A stretch of 64,000 nt of DNA from Pantoea eucrina (GTDB taxonomy: Bacteria; Pseudomonadota; Gammaproteobacteria; Enterobacterales; Enterobacteriaceae), in contig NZ_MAYN01000008.1 of NCBI RefSeq assembly GCF_001691555.1, positions 1,666,682 through 1,730,681 on the forward strand. Direction: 5' to 3'. A program made the translations under genes and the position numbers. Shown in pieces: positions 30,187 to 44,181 of the stretch. The notes under the pieces were generated by a model. That model made no database searches. It was not told the origin of the DNA and saw nothing but the letters and a program-made list of their open reading frames with translations. Each line of letters begins with the position of its first letter. Position 1 is the stretch's first letter.

Positions 30187-32469
30187 ATGTCCGAACTGAA
30201 TGAAAAAATGGCAACAGCCTGGGAAGGATTCAAGGCCGGGGAGTGGCAAAGCTGCGTTAACGTACGCGACTTTATCCAGAATAACTATACGCCGTATGAA
30301 GGCGACGAATCGTTTCTCGCCGGTGCCACCCCCGCGACAACGGCACTGTGGAACCGCGTACTGGAAGGGATCAAAATCGAGAACCGTACGCATGCGCCGG
30401 TAGATTTTGATACCGATCTGGCCTCCACCATTACCTCGCATGATGCAGGCTATATCGACAAATCTCTGGAAACTATCGTTGGTCTGCAGACTGACGCGCC
30501 ACTGAAACGTGCCATTATTCCTTTTGGCGGCATCAAAATGGTGGAAGGCTCCTGTAAAGTTTATGGACGTGAGCTCGATCCGGCGCTAAAAAAAATCTTT
30601 ACGGATTATCGTAAAACCCATAACCAGGGCGTATTTGACGTCTATACGCCGGATATTCTGCGCTGCCGTAAATCAGGCGTACTGACCGGGCTGCCTGACG
30701 CCTACGGCCGTGGTCGTATTATTGGTGATTACCGTCGCGTTGCGCTCTACGGCATTGACTATCTGATGCAGGACAAAGTCGCGCAGTTCACGTCGCTGCA
30801 GCACGATATGGAAAACGGCGTGGATCTGGAAGCCACCATTCGCCTGCGCGAAGAGATCGCTGAACAGCACCGTGCGCTGGGCCAGATCAAAGCGATGGCG
30901 GCAAAATATGGCTGTGATATCTCTCTGCCGGCCACCACCGCGCAGGAAGCGGTACAGTGGACCTATTTTGGTTATCTGGCGGCCGTAAAATCGCAAAACG
31001 GCGCCGCAATGTCATTTGGTCGCGTATCTACTTTCCTGGATATTTATATTGAACGCGATATGCAGGCTGGCAGGCTCACTGAAGAGCAGGCGCAGGAGCT
31101 GATTGACCATCTGGTCATGAAACTGCGCATGGTGCGTTTCCTGCGCACGCCGGAATATGACGAGCTGTTCTCAGGCGATCCTATCTGGGCGACGGAATCA
31201 CTCGCCGGAATGGGCGTCGACGGACGCACGCTGGTGACTAAAACCACGTTCCGCTTCCTGAATACGCTCTACACCATGGGCCCCTCCCCTGAGCCTAACA
31301 TGACCATTCTCTGGTCCGAAAAGCTGCCGCTCAACTTTAAAAAATATGCGGCTAAAGTCTCCATCGATACCTCGTCACTGCAGTATGAAAATGATGACCT
31401 GATGCGTCCTGACTTTGATAATGACGACTACGCTATCGCCTGCTGCGTCAGTCCGATGATTGTCGGCAAACAGATGCAGTTCTTCGGCGCGCGTGCCAAC
31501 TTGGCCAAAACGCTGCTGTACGCCATCAATGGCGGGATGGATGAAAAACTCAAAATGCAGGTCGGGCCAAAAGAGGCGCCTATTACCGATGAAGTGCTCG
31601 ACTTTGAAACAGTCATGGCACGCATGGATCACTTTATGGACTGGCTGGCGCAGCAGTATGTCACCGCGCTGAACATCATCCACTATATGCACGATAAATA
31701 TAGCTATGAAGCTGCGCTGATGGCGCTGCACGATCGCGACGTTTATCGCACCATGGCATGCGGGATTGCCGGGCTCTCAGTGGCAGCGGACTCTCTCTCT
31801 GCCATCAAGTATGCCCGGGTGAAACCCATACGTGATGCTGACGGGCTGGCCACCGACTTTGACATTGAGGGCGATTATCCGCAGTTCGGTAATAATGACC
31901 CGCGCGTCGACGATCTGGCCTGCGATCTGGTTGAACGCTTTATGAAAAAGATTCAGCAGCTCCGGACCTATCGCAACGCCGTACCAACCCAGTCCGTGCT
32001 GACCATTACCTCAAACGTGGTATATGGCAAAAAGACCGGTAATACTCCGGATGGTCGCCGCGCCGGTGCGCCGTTCGGCCCGGGTGCCAATCCGATGCAC
32101 GGACGCGATCAGAAAGGGGCCGTAGCCTCGCTGACCTCAGTGGCTAAATTGCCGTTTGCCTATGCAAAAGATGGCATCTCCTACACCTTCTCCATCGTGC
32201 CCAATGCGCTCGGCAAAGATGATGAGGTGCGGAAATCAAACCTTGCGGGCCTGATGGATGGTTATTTCCATCATGAAGCGGACCTGGAAGGCGGCCAGCA
32301 TCTGAATGTCAACGTCATGAATCGCGATATGCTGCTGGACGCGATGGCGCATCCGGAAAATTACCCGCAGCTCACCATACGCGTTTCGGGTTATGCAGTG
32401 CGCTTCAATTCGCTGACCCGTGAGCAGCAGCAGGATGTGATCACCCGCACCTTTACTGCCTCACTCTGA
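30187..32469 (+). CDS. pflB: Pyruvate formate-lyase (formate C-acetyltransferase)
   Basis: Glycyl-radical enzyme that cleaves pyruvate with CoA to acetyl-CoA and formate in anaerobic growth. The 760 residues equal the E. coli enzyme. The active-site cysteine pair is in [13 protein letters not shown] near residue 420 and the radical glycine is G735 in [13 protein letters not shown]. It is preceded by focA and followed, after two hairpins, by its activase pflA. Its strong codon bias and conserved sequence suit a highly expressed gene. Confidence 0.98.
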   Translation: MSELNEKMATAWEGFKAGEWQSCVNVRDFIQNNYTPYEGDESFLAGATPATTALWNRVLEGIKIENRTHAPVDFDTDLASTITSHDAGYIDKSLETIVGLQTDAPLKRAIIPFGGIKMVEGSCKVYGRELDPALKKIFTDYRKTHNQGVFDVYTPDILRCRKSGVLTGLPDAYGRGRIIGDYRRVALYGIDYLMQDKVAQFTSLQHDMENGVDLEATIRLREEIAEQHRALGQIKAMAAKYGCDISLPATTAQEAVQWTYFGYLAAVKSQNGAAMSFGRVSTFLDIYIERDMQAGRLTEEQAQELIDHLVMKLRMVRFLRTPEYDELFSGDPIWATESLAGMGVDGRTLVTKTTFRFLNTLYTMGPSPEPNMTILWSEKLPLNFKKYAAKVSIDTSSLQYENDDLMRPDFDNDDYAIACCVSPMIVGKQMQFFGARANLAKTLLYAINGGMDEKLKMQVGPKEAPITDEVLDFETVMARMDHFMDWLAQQYVTALNIIHYMHDKYSYEAALMALHDRDVYRTMACGIAGLSVAADSLSAIKYARVKPIRDADGLATDFDIEGDYPQFGNNDPRVDDLACDLVERFMKKIQQLRTYRNAVPTQSVLTITSNVVYGKKTGNTPDGRRAGAPFGPGANPMHGRDQKGAVASLTSVAKLPFAYAKDGISYTFSIVPNALGKDDEVRKSNLAGLMDGYFHHEADLEGGQHLNVNVMNRDMLLDAMAHPENYPQLTIRVSGYAVRFNSLTREQQQDVITRTFTASL

Positions 32470-32473
32470 TGAT

Positions 32474-32503
32474 AAACAGGGCTCCCTGACAGGGGCCCTG
32501 TTT
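32474..32503 (+). terminator. First hairpin between pflB and pflA
   Basis: Stem aaacagggc/gccctgttt with a 12-base interior that can pair further (ccct/aggg). It begins five bases after the pflB stop and is followed by cagagtcc, not by a T-run. It may partly terminate transcription or protect the pflB 3' end. Confidence 0.55.
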
Positions 32504-32511
32504 CAGAGTCC

Positions 32512-32549
32512 GTTTTGGCAGCGTGCTGACGCGGGCACGCTGGCAAAAC
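32512..32549 (+). other. Second hairpin between pflB and pflA
   Basis: Fifteen-base arms gttttggcagcgtgc/gcacgctggcaaaac pair with one mismatch around an eight-base loop. It directly follows the first hairpin. There is no T-run downstream; the next 67 bases lead to the pflA ribosome-binding site. A processing or stability element is more likely than a plain terminator. Confidence 0.6.
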
Positions 32550-32616
32550 TGACTTCCCTGCTGAGCGCAACAAAGATTGCGTTGCCTGAAACAGGCTAAT
32601 CCGGAGAACCATCGCT

Positions 32617-33357
32617 ATGTCTGCTGTCGGTCGTATTCACTCTATTGAATCCTGCGGAACCGTTGACGGTCCCGGCATTCGTTTCATCACATTTTTCCAG
32701 GGCTGCCTGATGCGCTGTCTCTACTGCCATAACCGCGACACCTGGGATACCCACGGCGGCAAAACGGTGACGGTTGATGAGCTGATGCAGGATGTGCTTG
32801 CCTGCCGTCATTTTATAACGGCGTCCGGCGGAGGGGTAACTGCCTCCGGCGGCGAGGCGATCCTGCAGGCGGAGTTTGTGCGTGACTGGTTCCGCGCCTG
32901 TAAACAGGCGGGCATTCACACCTGCCTCGATACCAACGGTTTTGTGCGGCGCTATGAGCCGGTAATCGATGAGCTGCTGGAAGTAACCGACCTGGTGATG
33001 CTGGATCTGAAACAGATTAATGATGAGATCCATGAAATTCTGGCCGGCGTTTCTAATCATCGCACGCTCGATTTTGCCCGCTATCTGCAGAAAATCAATA
33101 AACGCACCTGGATCCGCTATGTGGTGGTGCCGGGCTATTCAGATGACGATGACTCCGTGCACCGGCTCGGCCGGTTTACTGCGGAGATGCAGAATGTGGA
33201 AAAAATAGAGCTGCTTCCCTATCACGAGCTGGGCAAGCATAAATGGCAGGCTATGGGGGAAACGTATCAGCTGGAGGGCGTCAGGCCGCCAGCAAAAGAG
33301 ACGATGGAGCGCATCAAAGGAATTCTGGCGGGCTACGGCCACAACGTCATGTATTAA
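32617..33357 (+). CDS. pflA: Pyruvate formate-lyase 1-activating enzyme
   Basis: Radical SAM enzyme that installs the glycyl radical on PflB. The 246-residue product shows the cluster motif CX3CX2C in [13 protein letters not shown] (near residue 30), the glycine-rich SAM-binding segment [10 protein letters not shown] and the C-terminal [12 protein letters not shown] follows ccggagaaccatcgct. It lies 147 bases after pflB, the gap filled by two hairpins, which suggests it is made at a much lower level than its substrate protein. Confidence 0.97.
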   Translation: MSAVGRIHSIESCGTVDGPGIRFITFFQGCLMRCLYCHNRDTWDTHGGKTVTVDELMQDVLACRHFITASGGGVTASGGEAILQAEFVRDWFRACKQAGIHTCLDTNGFVRRYEPVIDELLEVTDLVMLDLKQINDEIHEILAGVSNHRTLDFARYLQKINKRTWIRYVVVPGYSDDDDSVHRLGRFTAEMQNVEKIELLPYHELGKHKWQAMGETYQLEGVRPPAKETMERIKGILAGYGHNVMY

Positions 33358-33385
33358 AAACCAGAGAGAGCGACCTGCTCTCTCT
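33355..33385 (-). terminator. Terminator of ycaD, between convergent pflA and ycaD
   Basis: Perfect nine-pair stem agagagagc/gctctctct with five-base loop (33363-33385). On the minus strand it is followed by GGTTTTTAAT. On the plus strand the tail is gatgttt, so it may also slow pflA transcripts. Confidence 0.7.
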
Positions 33386-33399
33386 GATGTTTGAACCTG

Positions 33400-34551
33400 T
33401 CAGGCGTGCGCCACCGGCGTCGCATGATGATCGGCTTTGCGCAGCAGCATGACCAGATAGACCAGCGCCACCGCAGCGATCATTACAAACAGCAGCTGGT
33501 CAGAGTAATGCTGCATCAGCATTGAGGTCATTGCCGGTCCCACCAGGCTGCCTACGGTATAACTGAACAGCAGCGCCTGATTCATCGCCACCAGTTCGTG
33601 GTGTGCAACGGTCTCACAGGCCCATGACATGGCAACCGGGTAGAGCGTAAAGCCTGCCAGCCCCAGCACAAACAGCGCCGGCGCCATTGCCGTATCACCC
33701 AGCATCGCCATGGCGCCGAGGATCACAACAAACACCTGCACGCGCAGGACCATCAGACGGCCAAAGCGATCGGCCAGACGCCCGATAGGCCACTGTCCGA
33801 TAATACCGGAACTCACCAGCAGCGCCATCCAGTAGCCTACTGAAGCATCGCTCATACCGCGATGCGACAGATAGAGCGGCATCAGCCCATAGAGTGATCC
33901 CAGTACAATGCCGGAAATAATGCAGCCGTTGATCCCGAGGCGTGAACTGCGGCGGCGCAGCATGCTCCAGATGCGGGTGGTGGAGGCCTCTTCGCTCTCC
34001 GCTACCATACTCACCTGTACAAAAAGCAGTGGCAGTATCGCGCAGACAATCAGCGCCGTCACCCAGGGGATAACGTGCAGCAGTTCAGTGGAGACGCTGC
34101 TGACCAGCAGCTGCCCGGCCACCGTACCGAGATAATAGACAATCATATAGGCAGCCAGCAGCTGACCGCGGTTACGCACCGTACCGCTGCAGAGCAGCGC
34201 GCTTTCCACTACTACCCAGATTAGCGCACAGCCTACGCCAGCGCTGAAGCGCAGCAGCGTCCAGCTGGAGAACCCTTCCAGCAGCACCATTCCCATCGTC
34301 GCCAGAGCAAACAGCACGCTGGCAAAATAGAAGCAGCGATTAAAACCGTAGCGCGCAATCAGCCAGCCAGCCAGCAGCGTGCCCGCCAGATTGCCGGTGT
34401 AATAGGCAGAACTCGCCATGCCTACCTGCCAGGTAGGCAGCTGCTCATGAGCAAGCCAGAGCGGCACCAGCGTATTAAGCACAGCGATAGAAACCGTCAT
34501 CAGCATTAAGCCGCAGAGCAGCAGCAGGACGGGGCGCGACCAGGTAAGCAT
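33400..34551 (-). CDS. ycaD: MFS transporter YcaD
   Basis: Twelve-helix major facilitator superfamily protein of the inner membrane; its substrate is unknown. The 383-residue product begins [18 protein letters not shown], chosen because it aligns with the E. coli YcaD start; an in-frame start 28 codons upstream would add an unrelated segment. MFS loop features are visible: the first-loop [14 protein letters not shown] and the central [14 protein letters not shown]. The ribosome-binding site is weak (ttttatcctt). In K-12 dmsABC lies between serS and ycaD; here those genes are missing and a 317-base A/T-rich gap takes their place. Confidence 0.93.
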   Translation of the reverse strand: MLTWSRPVLLLLCGLMLMTVSIAVLNTLVPLWLAHEQLPTWQVGMASSAYYTGNLAGTLLAGWLIARYGFNRCFYFASVLFALATMGMVLLEGFSSWTLLRFSAGVGCALIWVVVESALLCSGTVRNRGQLLAAYMIVYYLGTVAGQLLVSSVSTELLHVIPWVTALIVCAILPLLFVQVSMVAESEEASTTRIWSMLRRRSSRLGINGCIISGIVLGSLYGLMPLYLSHRGMSDASVGYWMALLVSSGIIGQWPIGRLADRFGRLMVLRVQVFVVILGAMAMLGDTAMAPALFVLGLAGFTLYPVAMSWACETVAHHELVAMNQALLFSYTVGSLVGPAMTSMLMQHYSDQLLFVMIAAVALVYLVMLLRKADHHATPVAHA

Positions 34552-34868
34552 AAGGATAAAACCAATGGAAAGAAGCGAGAATTGCGCGCAGTTTGCCACT
34601 GGAAAACGGAAAGTCAACGAAGAGAAAAACGGCACCGCACAATTTGCTGCTGAACAATTTATTTTTTTTATCTTCAGGCGGTTAGAAGCATAATAAACAA
34701 AGCCGGATTAAAATCTATCATTATGAATTTACAGATTTTTAGCGCTTAACTGCCGGCGCTCTTCGATAACGTTTATTTGTGATAACTTTGCAGGGAAAAG
34801 GCATTGCTGCGAACGATATTGCCCATAAAAAAACCCGGCCAGCGCCGGGTTCTTTAATCAGGGTACGA
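34552..34868. other. Intergenic region between ycaD and serS
   Basis: A 317-base gap holding the ycaD promoter region and the serS terminator (34827-34850). The middle (about 34640-34740) is strongly A/T-rich with a T8 run and a minus-strand TATTAT hexamer near 34696. No open reading frame is supported. K-12 carries dmsABC here. Confidence 0.5.
34827..34850 (-). terminator. Rho-independent terminator of serS
   Basis: On the minus strand, stem acccggc/gccgggt (34844-34850 with 34833-34839) followed by seven T. It is 18 bases after the serS stop. Confidence 0.92.
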
Positions 34869-36236
<1,368 letters not shown>

Positions 36237-36258
36237 TCACCTTACCGTAACGCGTTTA

Positions 36259-37605
36259 TCAGCGGTAGCGTTTTATCGGGCTATTTTGATCCTGCTCAGC
36301 CAGCCAGGCGAGTTTTTCACCGATCTTCCCTTCCAGTCCGCGCGGCACAGGATGGTAATAACGGACGTCGCGCATTTCCGGCGGAAAAAAGACTTCGCCG
36401 GCCGCATAAGCGTTGGGCTCGTCATGCGCATAGCGATAGCTTTTACCCAGCCCCATCTCTTTCATCAGCTTTGTCGGCGCATTACGCAGATGGTCCGGCA
36501 CATCATAGTCGGGATGCTCGCGCGCATCGCGCAGCGCCGCTTTGAAAGCCGTGTACACTGCGTTGCTTTTCGGCGCACACGCCAGATAGACAATCGCCTG
36601 CGCAATCGCGCGCTCGCCTTCTGCCGGCCCGACGCGCGTAAAGCAGTCCCAGGCTGAGATGGCTACCTGCATTGCACGCGGATCGGCATTGCCGACATCT
36701 TCCGAGGCGATAGCCAGCAGGCGCCGTGCGACGTAGAGCGGATCCCCGCCTGCGGTTATGATTCTGGCATACCAGTAGAGCGCCGCGTCGGGCGCAGAGC
36801 CGCGCACCGATTTGTGCAGCGCCGAGATAAGATCGTAAAAGCGATCGCCCTGATTATCAAAGCGCGCCGCGCGCTCGCCGGCGACTTCAGTGAGCAACTG
36901 CGGCGTCAGCTCCCGTTTACCCTCTGCGTTAACATCTGCCATATCCGCCATCATTTCCAGCGTATTAAGCGCCCGGCGTGCATCACCGCTTACCAGTTCG
37001 GCGATCATCCGGCGAGTGGCATCAGGCAGCACAATGTCGCTGTCGCCATAACCACGGGTGTCATCCTCCATCGCCTGCGTCAGCACCTGCTCAATATCTT
37101 CTGTGGTCAGTGATTTGAGCAGATAAACGCGCGCGCGCGACAGCAGCGCAGAATTGAGTTCAAACGAAGGATTTTCCGTAGTCGCGCCAATAAACGTAAT
37201 GGTGCCGTCTTCAATGTGCGGCAGAAAAGCATCCTGCTGGCTTTTGTTAAAGCGATGGACCTCATCCACAAACAGGATAGTACGCCGGCCGGCATGGCGG
37301 TTTTGCCGGGCACGTTCAATCGCTTCACGAATATCCTTTACGCCGGACGTCACCGCTGAAATGCGTTCCACATCAGCGTTGCCGTAGTGCGCGATGATCT
37401 CCGCCAGCGTGGTTTTTCCGGTGCCCGGCGGGCCCCACAGGATCATTGAGTGCAGCTGTCCGGCTTCAATCGCCCGCGGCAGCGGTTTACCCGGGGCCAG
37501 CAGATGCTGCTGGCCGATATACTGCTGAAGCGTGGCGGGCCGCATTCTGGCGGCCAGCGGTTTAAACGCATTTGAAGGGGCAAAATCCAGAGAGAGATTA
37601 CTCAA
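36259..37605 (-). CDS. rarA: Replication-associated recombination protein RarA (MgsA)
   Basis: AAA+ ATPase of the RarA/Mgs1/WRNIP1 family acting at stalled replication forks, with SSB as partner. The 448-residue product has Walker [16 protein letters not shown] near residue 60, Walker [20 protein letters not shown], sensor 1 [12 protein letters not shown], and a C-terminal tetramerisation domain with [15 protein letters not shown]. It starts seven bases after lolA, so both are probably co-transcribed, as in E. coli lolA-rarA. Confidence 0.97.
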   Translation of the reverse strand: MSNLSLDFAPSNAFKPLAARMRPATLQQYIGQQHLLAPGKPLPRAIEAGQLHSMILWGPPGTGKTTLAEIIAHYGNADVERISAVTSGVKDIREAIERARQNRHAGRRTILFVDEVHRFNKSQQDAFLPHIEDGTITFIGATTENPSFELNSALLSRARVYLLKSLTTEDIEQVLTQAMEDDTRGYGDSDIVLPDATRRMIAELVSGDARRALNTLEMMADMADVNAEGKRELTPQLLTEVAGERAARFDNQGDRFYDLISALHKSVRGSAPDAALYWYARIITAGGDPLYVARRLLAIASEDVGNADPRAMQVAISAWDCFTRVGPAEGERAIAQAIVYLACAPKSNAVYTAFKAALRDAREHPDYDVPDHLRNAPTKLMKEMGLGKSYRYAHDEPNAYAAGEVFFPPEMRDVRYYHPVPRGLEGKIGEKLAWLAEQDQNSPIKRYR

Positions 37606-37612
37606 CTCAACC

Positions 37613-38224
37613 TCACTGACGCTGGTCGTCTACCGTTACCCCTTTTGGTGGCGTAAAGGTAAATTTATCGGGACTGATGGCACCATTTTTCTGGCTCTTC
37701 AGCTGGTAGCTGCTGCGCTGGCCATCCTGCTCAATCGCGCTGAACTGATTGATGGTGCCCGATGATGAGACGTTAATGGTGAACTGCTTCAGATTGCCGT
37801 CGCTGTTTTTTGGCGTCAGCTCAAAGCTGTCCCCCTGCTGTTTGATATTGTACTGCTGCCAGTCGCTGGGCTGATTGCGCGCGATAAGCATAAAGGGCGT
37901 ATTGCTGGTGGCATTCTGCAACAGGCTGACGCTGGCCTGTTCGACAAACGGGTTATAGAACCACAGGTTTTTACCGTCAGAAACAATAACGCTCTCATCT
38001 GGTGCCGTCATATGCCAGTTAAACAGGCTGGGACGCTTAACCCATAACTCCCCTTCACCATCCTGAACATTAGCGCCGCTGCCGTCGGTCACTTTCTGAC
38101 TAAAACTGGCATGGAAGCTGTTTACTTTGTTCAGGCGCTGCTGCAGATCGCCAGAGGCATCTGCCAGTGCAGATGCTGAAACAAAACCGGCCAGCAGGCC
38201 ACAGGCAATAACGCGTAATTTCAT
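37613..38224 (-). CDS. lolA: Outer-membrane lipoprotein carrier protein LolA
   Basis: Periplasmic chaperone that takes lipoproteins from LolCDE and delivers them to LolB. The 203-residue precursor equals the E. coli length; a signal peptide ([21 protein letters not shown]) precedes mature [10 protein letters not shown]. Conserved segments include [26 protein letters not shown] and [18 protein letters not shown] 38224 is preferred over GTG 38245, which would place the aagga ribosome-binding site inside the gene. It sits between ftsK and rarA. Confidence 0.97.
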   Translation of the reverse strand: MKLRVIACGLLAGFVSASALADASGDLQQRLNKVNSFHASFSQKVTDGSGANVQDGEGELWVKRPSLFNWHMTAPDESVIVSDGKNLWFYNPFVEQASVSLLQNATSNTPFMLIARNQPSDWQQYNIKQQGDSFELTPKNSDGNLKQFTINVSSSGTINQFSAIEQDGQRSSYQLKSQKNGAISPDKFTFTPPKGVTVDDQRQ

Positions 38225-38351
38225 CTGATTCGATTCCTTATTCACTGTTCCTGATACTCACTGCTATTAAACGTAGTTGCCGTATTGTCTCTTCGACAGA
38301 AGAAAAAGCCGAAAGGTCCCAAAGATATGGAGATTGCGCAACAGATAAACA

Positions 38352-38376
38352 ATGGGCCAGTTAATAACTGGCCCAT
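38352..38376 (-). terminator. Hairpin downstream of ftsK
   Basis: Near-perfect palindrome atgggccagtta/taactggcccat with a one-base centre, 27 bases after the ftsK stop. On the minus strand it is followed by TGTTTATC, so a weak terminator is likely. Confidence 0.6.
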
Positions 38377-38402
38377 GAGGAAAATAGTGCTGTCAGCCGG
38401 CG

Positions 38403-41400
38403 TTACATTTCATGTGGTGGCGGTGAAAGCACCTCGCGGTTACCGTTATGGCCCGGCTCAGAAACAATACCCTGTGCTTCCATCTGCTCAATGATACGTG
38501 CCGCACGGTTGTAGCCGATGCGGAACTGACGCTGCACGCCAGAGATAGAGGCACGACGTTTCTCAACCACAAAGGAGACTGCCTGATCGAATAGCGGATC
38601 GAGCTCTTCATCACCATCCATACCCCCTGCGCCGCCTTCGCTCTCCTCACCCGCTGTGATGCTGTCAATATACTGCGGGCGTCCGCGCGCTTTCCAGTCC
38701 TGCACAACAGCATGAACTTCCTGATCGCGCACGAATGCGCCATGCACGCGTACCGGCATCGAGGAGTTAGGCGGCATGTAGAGCATATCACCCATTCCCA
38801 GCAGCGATTCTGCGCCGCCCTGATCGAGAATAGTACGCGAGTCAATTTTACTTGATACCGTAAAAGCGATACGGGTAGGAATGTTGGCTTTAATCAGACC
38901 GGTAATAACGTCAACCGACGGACGCTGAGTTGCCAGCACCAGGTGAATACCGGCAGCACGCGCTTTTTGCGCCAGGCGCGCTATCAGCTCTTCTACCTTT
39001 TTACCCACGGCCATCATCAGGTCGGCAAATTCATCTACCAGCACCACGATGTAAGGCAGTTTCTCCAGCACGGGCGGTGTCATGTCCATGCTGTCTCCCG
39101 GCTTCCAGAACGGATCCGGAATCGGACGGCCCATCGCCGCAGCCTGCTCGATTTTTTCGTTATAACCGGCAAGGTTACGTACGCCCAGTGCAGACATCAG
39201 TTTGTAGCGACGCTCCATCTCTACCACGCTCCAGCGCAGCGCGTTAGCCGCGTCTTTCATGTCGGTTACCACCTCGGTAAGCAGATGTGGGATCCCTTCA
39301 TAAACTGACAGCTCAAGCATTTTCGGGTCGATCATGATAAAGCGCACTTCTTCCGGTGTCGCTTTATAGAGCATGCTGATGATCATGGTGTTAACGCCAA
39401 CCGACTTACCGGAACCGGTGGTACCGGCTACCAGCAGGTGTGGCATTTTTGCCAGATCGGCAACAACAGGCTGTCCGGAAATATCTTTACCCAGCACCAC
39501 TGACAGAGGAGAGGGGTTATCGCGGAATTTGTCGCAATCCAGCACTTCACGCAGATAGACTGTCTGGCGATGTTTGTTCGGCAGCTCAAGCCCGACATAA
39601 GGTTTACCGGGGATGACCTCCACCACGCGCACCGCCACGGCTGACAGCGAACGCGCCAGATCGCGGGAGAGGTTAGAGATCCTTGCTGCTTTAACGCCCG
39701 GAGCCAGGTCGAGTTCAAAACGGGTGATCACCGGGCCCGGAGAGATCCCTACCACTTCAGCTTTTACCCGATAGTCCGCCAGGCGTGCTTCTACCAGGCG
39801 CGCCGTCTGTTCCAGCGCAAACATATCCACGGGCTCTTCTTCTTCCGGCGGAGCTGTCAGCAGCTCAAGTACCGGAAGCGGCGTCGAAGGTTTCTCCAGT
39901 GGTCGTTCATGACGCACCAGGAAAGGGTGAAACAGACTATCCTGCGCCGGAGTAGCCGGTGCGACTGCAGGCTCTGGCTCTGCTGCAAATCCTGTGCTGC
40001 CCGCTTCACTGTATGAAGGCGGTGGAACGGGTTGTGCGGGCACAGCCGGTTCCGCTACCGGCACGGCGGGCTGCTGCCATTGAACCGCTGGTTCCGCTGC
40101 CGGTGCAACTGGCTGCTGCTGCACCGCCGGTTCCGCTGCCGGTACAGCTGGCTGCTGCCACTGAATAGCGGGTTCCGCTGCTGGTACGGCTGGCTGCTGC
40201 CGCGGCGCCACAGGTTCTGCTGCCGGTACGGCTGGCTGCTGCCACTGCGCTTCAGGTTCCGGCGTGGCCGCGATAGTAAACAGCGGTTCGCTCGGCGTAT
40301 CATCAACCAGATCTTTCATGGGTGAGAAGTCAAAAGCAGCCGAGGTATCCAGATTAAACACCGGCGCTTTTTCTTCCTGTGGCGCGCTATAGCGCTGCTG
40401 CTGCTGTGCCGCAAACTGGCTTGCCAGCTGCGCCTGATGCTGCGCCTCCTGATCATCCTCTTCAGTATGCGACTCCCAGCTTTCACCATAGCGCTGCTGC
40501 TGCTGTGACTGAAATGCATCACGCAACTGCGCTTCCTGAAGCGCAGCGTCTTCTTCATACTGCGGCTGATGCAGCGTGGCACTCACATCCGGCTGCTGCT
40601 GCTCTGCTTCTTCACGCGCTTTCTCTTCTGCCATACGCTGTGAAGGCAGTTTAATCCCATAAGAGGCAAGTTCACGTCGGGTCGGCAGTTTAACTTTGTT
40701 GGGTCGCGGCAGCTCCGGACCAATACCCTGCTTTACCTGCGGGTTACGATCGCGCTCAGGCACAATGTCAAAAACAGGCGACAGCGACTCTTCAGTGCGC
40801 TGTACGGCAGCAGTGGCAGCACCTGTGGCCGCAGCGGCCGTAAATGCAGGGGCAACAGCAGAAAAGCGATCGGCACTTTGCCAGTCGCCCATGCGCGGGC
40901 CATCTTCATCCTGTACAGCAGGTGACGCGACAGGCTCTTCCGGCAGTTCGAAATGATAGAGGGGTGGCGTCTGCAGTGCTGGCGTGGCTGCAACAACCGG
41001 TTGAGATGCGACCGGTTGCGGCACCGCAGCCTGTGTAGCCGCTGGCTCAACCGCCAGTACAGGTTCTGCTACAGGAGCCGAAGCGGGCGGTGCCTGACGG
41101 GCAGCTTCACTCACTGCAGACAGTGCTGCAGCGGTTGCGCTGGACGCTTTGGCCAGCAGGGGTTCACTGGCCAGCTCAGCAGCAAGTGCAGGCGCGGGCG
41201 CAGGCGTTCGCGGCGCAGCCAGCAGCACATCCTCTTCGTCAGCATCCTGAAGCGCTACAGCCGGACGCGATGGGATATCCGCTTCCTCTTCATACTCATC
41301 CTCTTCCCAGCGATCGTCATGACGAGAGCGGTTACTGGCGAACGTCAGCACGCCCATTACCACGCTCCCGATTTTTTCAGCGATAGCGAGCCATGACCAG

Positions 41401-41939
41401 CCAGTATAGAGTGTGATACCTGCAGCCCAGATACAGAGCAGCGTCAGCGTGCCGGTTGCTCCATGAAGCCACGGCGCCATAGCATTGCTGACCAGACTGC
41501 CGATAACACCGCCCGAGGCGAAGTACCAGATATCATCCACATTCAGCGCTGCCAGGCCGCAGGTAGTCACCACCAGCGCCAGCACGCCTATCAGACGTAA
41601 TCCAACGGCAAAATAGTCGATATAATCCTGCCGATCGCGCTGACGAAAAGTGATCCAGCACAGGCCCAGGATAACGGGTGGAATGGCATAAGCCATCACG
41701 CCGAAGATAAACAGCAAAGTATCTGCCAGCCAGGCGCCAACGCTACCCCCGATATTATGGATAGGTTCATGCCATGCGGTCTGAGACCAGCTGGGATCGG
41801 AAGGGTTAAAACTCACCAGTGACACCATCAGATAGATGGCGAACAGGGCTACAAGGATGAGCAACGCCTCGAGCAGACGACGTCCACTGCTCAGCGGTTG
41901 TAACGAAACATCTTTATCTTCTGTGTATTCCTGGCTCAA
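38403..41939 (-). CDS. ftsK: DNA translocase FtsK
   Basis: Septal DNA pump that aligns terminus regions, activates XerCD at dif and supports divisome assembly. The 1178-residue product has four N-terminal membrane helices (about residues 20-180), a long variable linker rich in Pro, Ala, Gln and Glu with tandem 14-residue repeats, then the motor with Walker [15 protein letters not shown] and Walker [13 protein letters not shown], and a C-terminal winged-helix gamma domain ([16 protein letters not shown]) that reads KOPS. I chose TTG 41939: it gives [11 protein letters not shown], matching E. coli FtsK, and follows ggagagttctc; the ATG 36 bases upstream adds unrelated residues. It is downstream of lrp. 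Confidence 0.96.
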   Translation of the reverse strand: MSQEYTEDKDVSLQPLSSGRRLLEALLILVALFAIYLMVSLVSFNPSDPSWSQTAWHEPIHNIGGSVGAWLADTLLFIFGVMAYAIPPVILGLCWITFRQRDRQDYIDYFAVGLRLIGVLALVVTTCGLAALNVDDIWYFASGGVIGSLVSNAMAPWLHGATGTLTLLCIWAAGITLYTGWSWLAIAEKIGSVVMGVLTFASNRSRHDDRWEEDEYEEEADIPSRPAVALQDADEEDVLLAAPRTPAPAPALAAELASEPLLAKASSATAAALSAVSEAARQAPPASAPVAEPVLAVEPAATQAAVPQPVASQPVVAATPALQTPPLYHFELPEEPVASPAVQDEDGPRMGDWQSADRFSAVAPAFTAAAATGAATAAVQRTEESLSPVFDIVPERDRNPQVKQGIGPELPRPNKVKLPTRRELASYGIKLPSQRMAEEKAREEAEQQQPDVSATLHQPQYEEDAALQEAQLRDAFQSQQQQRYGESWESHTEEDDQEAQHQAQLASQFAAQQQQRYSAPQEEKAPVFNLDTSAAFDFSPMKDLVDDTPSEPLFTIAATPEPEAQWQQPAVPAAEPVAPRQQPAVPAAEPAIQWQQPAVPAAEPAVQQQPVAPAAEPAVQWQQPAVPVAEPAVPAQPVPPPSYSEAGSTGFAAEPEPAVAPATPAQDSLFHPFLVRHERPLEKPSTPLPVLELLTAPPEEEEPVDMFALEQTARLVEARLADYRVKAEVVGISPGPVITRFELDLAPGVKAARISNLSRDLARSLSAVAVRVVEVIPGKPYVGLELPNKHRQTVYLREVLDCDKFRDNPSPLSVVLGKDISGQPVVADLAKMPHLLVAGTTGSGKSVGVNTMIISMLYKATPEEVRFIMIDPKMLELSVYEGIPHLLTEVVTDMKDAANALRWSVVEMERRYKLMSALGVRNLAGYNEKIEQAAAMGRPIPDPFWKPGDSMDMTPPVLEKLPYIVVLVDEFADLMMAVGKKVEELIARLAQKARAAGIHLVLATQRPSVDVITGLIKANIPTRIAFTVSSKIDSRTILDQGGAESLLGMGDMLYMPPNSSMPVRVHGAFVRDQEVHAVVQDWKARGRPQYIDSITAGEESEGGAGGMDGDEELDPLFDQAVSFVVEKRRASISGVQRQFRIGYNRAARIIEQMEAQGIVSEPGHNGNREVLSPPPHEM
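40035..40250 (-). repeat. Tandem repeats coding the FtsK linker
   Basis: About five in-frame copies of a 42-base unit encoding variants of [14 protein letters not shown], within ftsK. The copies differ slightly at third positions and in the AEPx segment. The unit number is likely to vary by slippage or recombination, and the linker tolerates it. Confidence 0.8.
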
Positions 41940-42058
41940 GAGAACTCTCCAGGTGCCTGTAAAATAAGAAGGCAACAGCGCCGGAAGAGCCCGACGCTGG
42001 TCCTGTATGAATTCACAGGAGTGTACCTAAATCCTGCACGCTTTGCACCTTCCCTGCG

Positions 42059-42553
42059 TTAGCGGGTTTTAATGACCAGCCGGTTACTCTGTTTAACCTC
42101 TTCCATCACGACATAGGTACGGGTGTCGTTTACGCCTGGCAGGCGCAGCAAGGTTTCTCCCAGCAGTTTGCGATAGGCAGACATATCAGGCACGCGGGTT
42201 TTCAGCAGATAGTCAAAGTCACCGGAAACGAGGTGACACTCTTGAGTTTCCTCAAGTTTTTGCACTGCGGCGTTAAATTGCTCAAACACGTCAGGGGCAC
42301 CGCGATTCAGAGTAATCTCAACAAACACCAGCAGGGATGCATCAAGATAGTGGGGGTTGAGCTGCGCGGTGTAGCCCAGGATAAAGCCCTGTCGCTCCAG
42401 ACGGCGAACACGCTCAAGGCATGGCGTTGGCGAAAGGCCTACGCGCTTGGAAAGCTCAACATTGGAGATACGGCCATCTTTTTGCAGTTCATTCAGGATA
42501 TTTCTGTCGATACGATCCAGATCTTTTCCGGGGCGCTTTTTATTGTCTACCAT
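42059..42553 (-). CDS. lrp: Leucine-responsive regulatory protein Lrp
   Basis: Global regulator of amino-acid metabolism and nutrient response, acting as octamers and hexadecamers. The 164-residue product is almost identical to E. coli Lrp: N-terminal helix-turn-helix (ISNVELSKRVGLSPTPCLER, residues 31-50) and C-terminal RAM ligand domain (LVSGDFDYLLKTRVPDMSAY). ATG 42553 (MVDNKKRPGKDLDR) is chosen over an in-frame start 13 codons upstream. It has a long upstream region divergent from trxB, as in E. coli, where Lrp represses its own gene. Confidence 0.98.
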   Translation of the reverse strand: MVDNKKRPGKDLDRIDRNILNELQKDGRISNVELSKRVGLSPTPCLERVRRLERQGFILGYTAQLNPHYLDASLLVFVEITLNRGAPDVFEQFNAAVQKLEETQECHLVSGDFDYLLKTRVPDMSAYRKLLGETLLRLPGVNDTRTYVVMEEVKQSNRLVIKTR

Positions 42554-44038
<1,485 letters not shown>

Positions 44039-44067
44039 GTTGTTAATAATCTGATCATAATTATATG

Positions 44068-44095
44068 AAGGCGACCTATTCAGGTCGCCTTTTTT
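44068..44095 (+). terminator. Rho-independent terminator of trxB
   Basis: Perfect ten-pair stem aaggcgacct/aggtcgcctt with loop attc, followed by more T. It lies 30 bases after the trxB stop. Confidence 0.92.
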
Positions 44096-44181
44096 ATATA
44101 CAGCGTGCTAAAGTGCTGCCGATCGCAATAACCTGATACTTTATCCGGGTTTCGCCCTGATTCAGAAGAGCAGACGACAGT

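Noticed and set aside
32468-32600. Open frame across the pflB-pflA gap (reading SPFWQRADAGTLAKL)
   Set aside because: No start codon with a ribosome-binding site; the sequence is explained by two hairpins.
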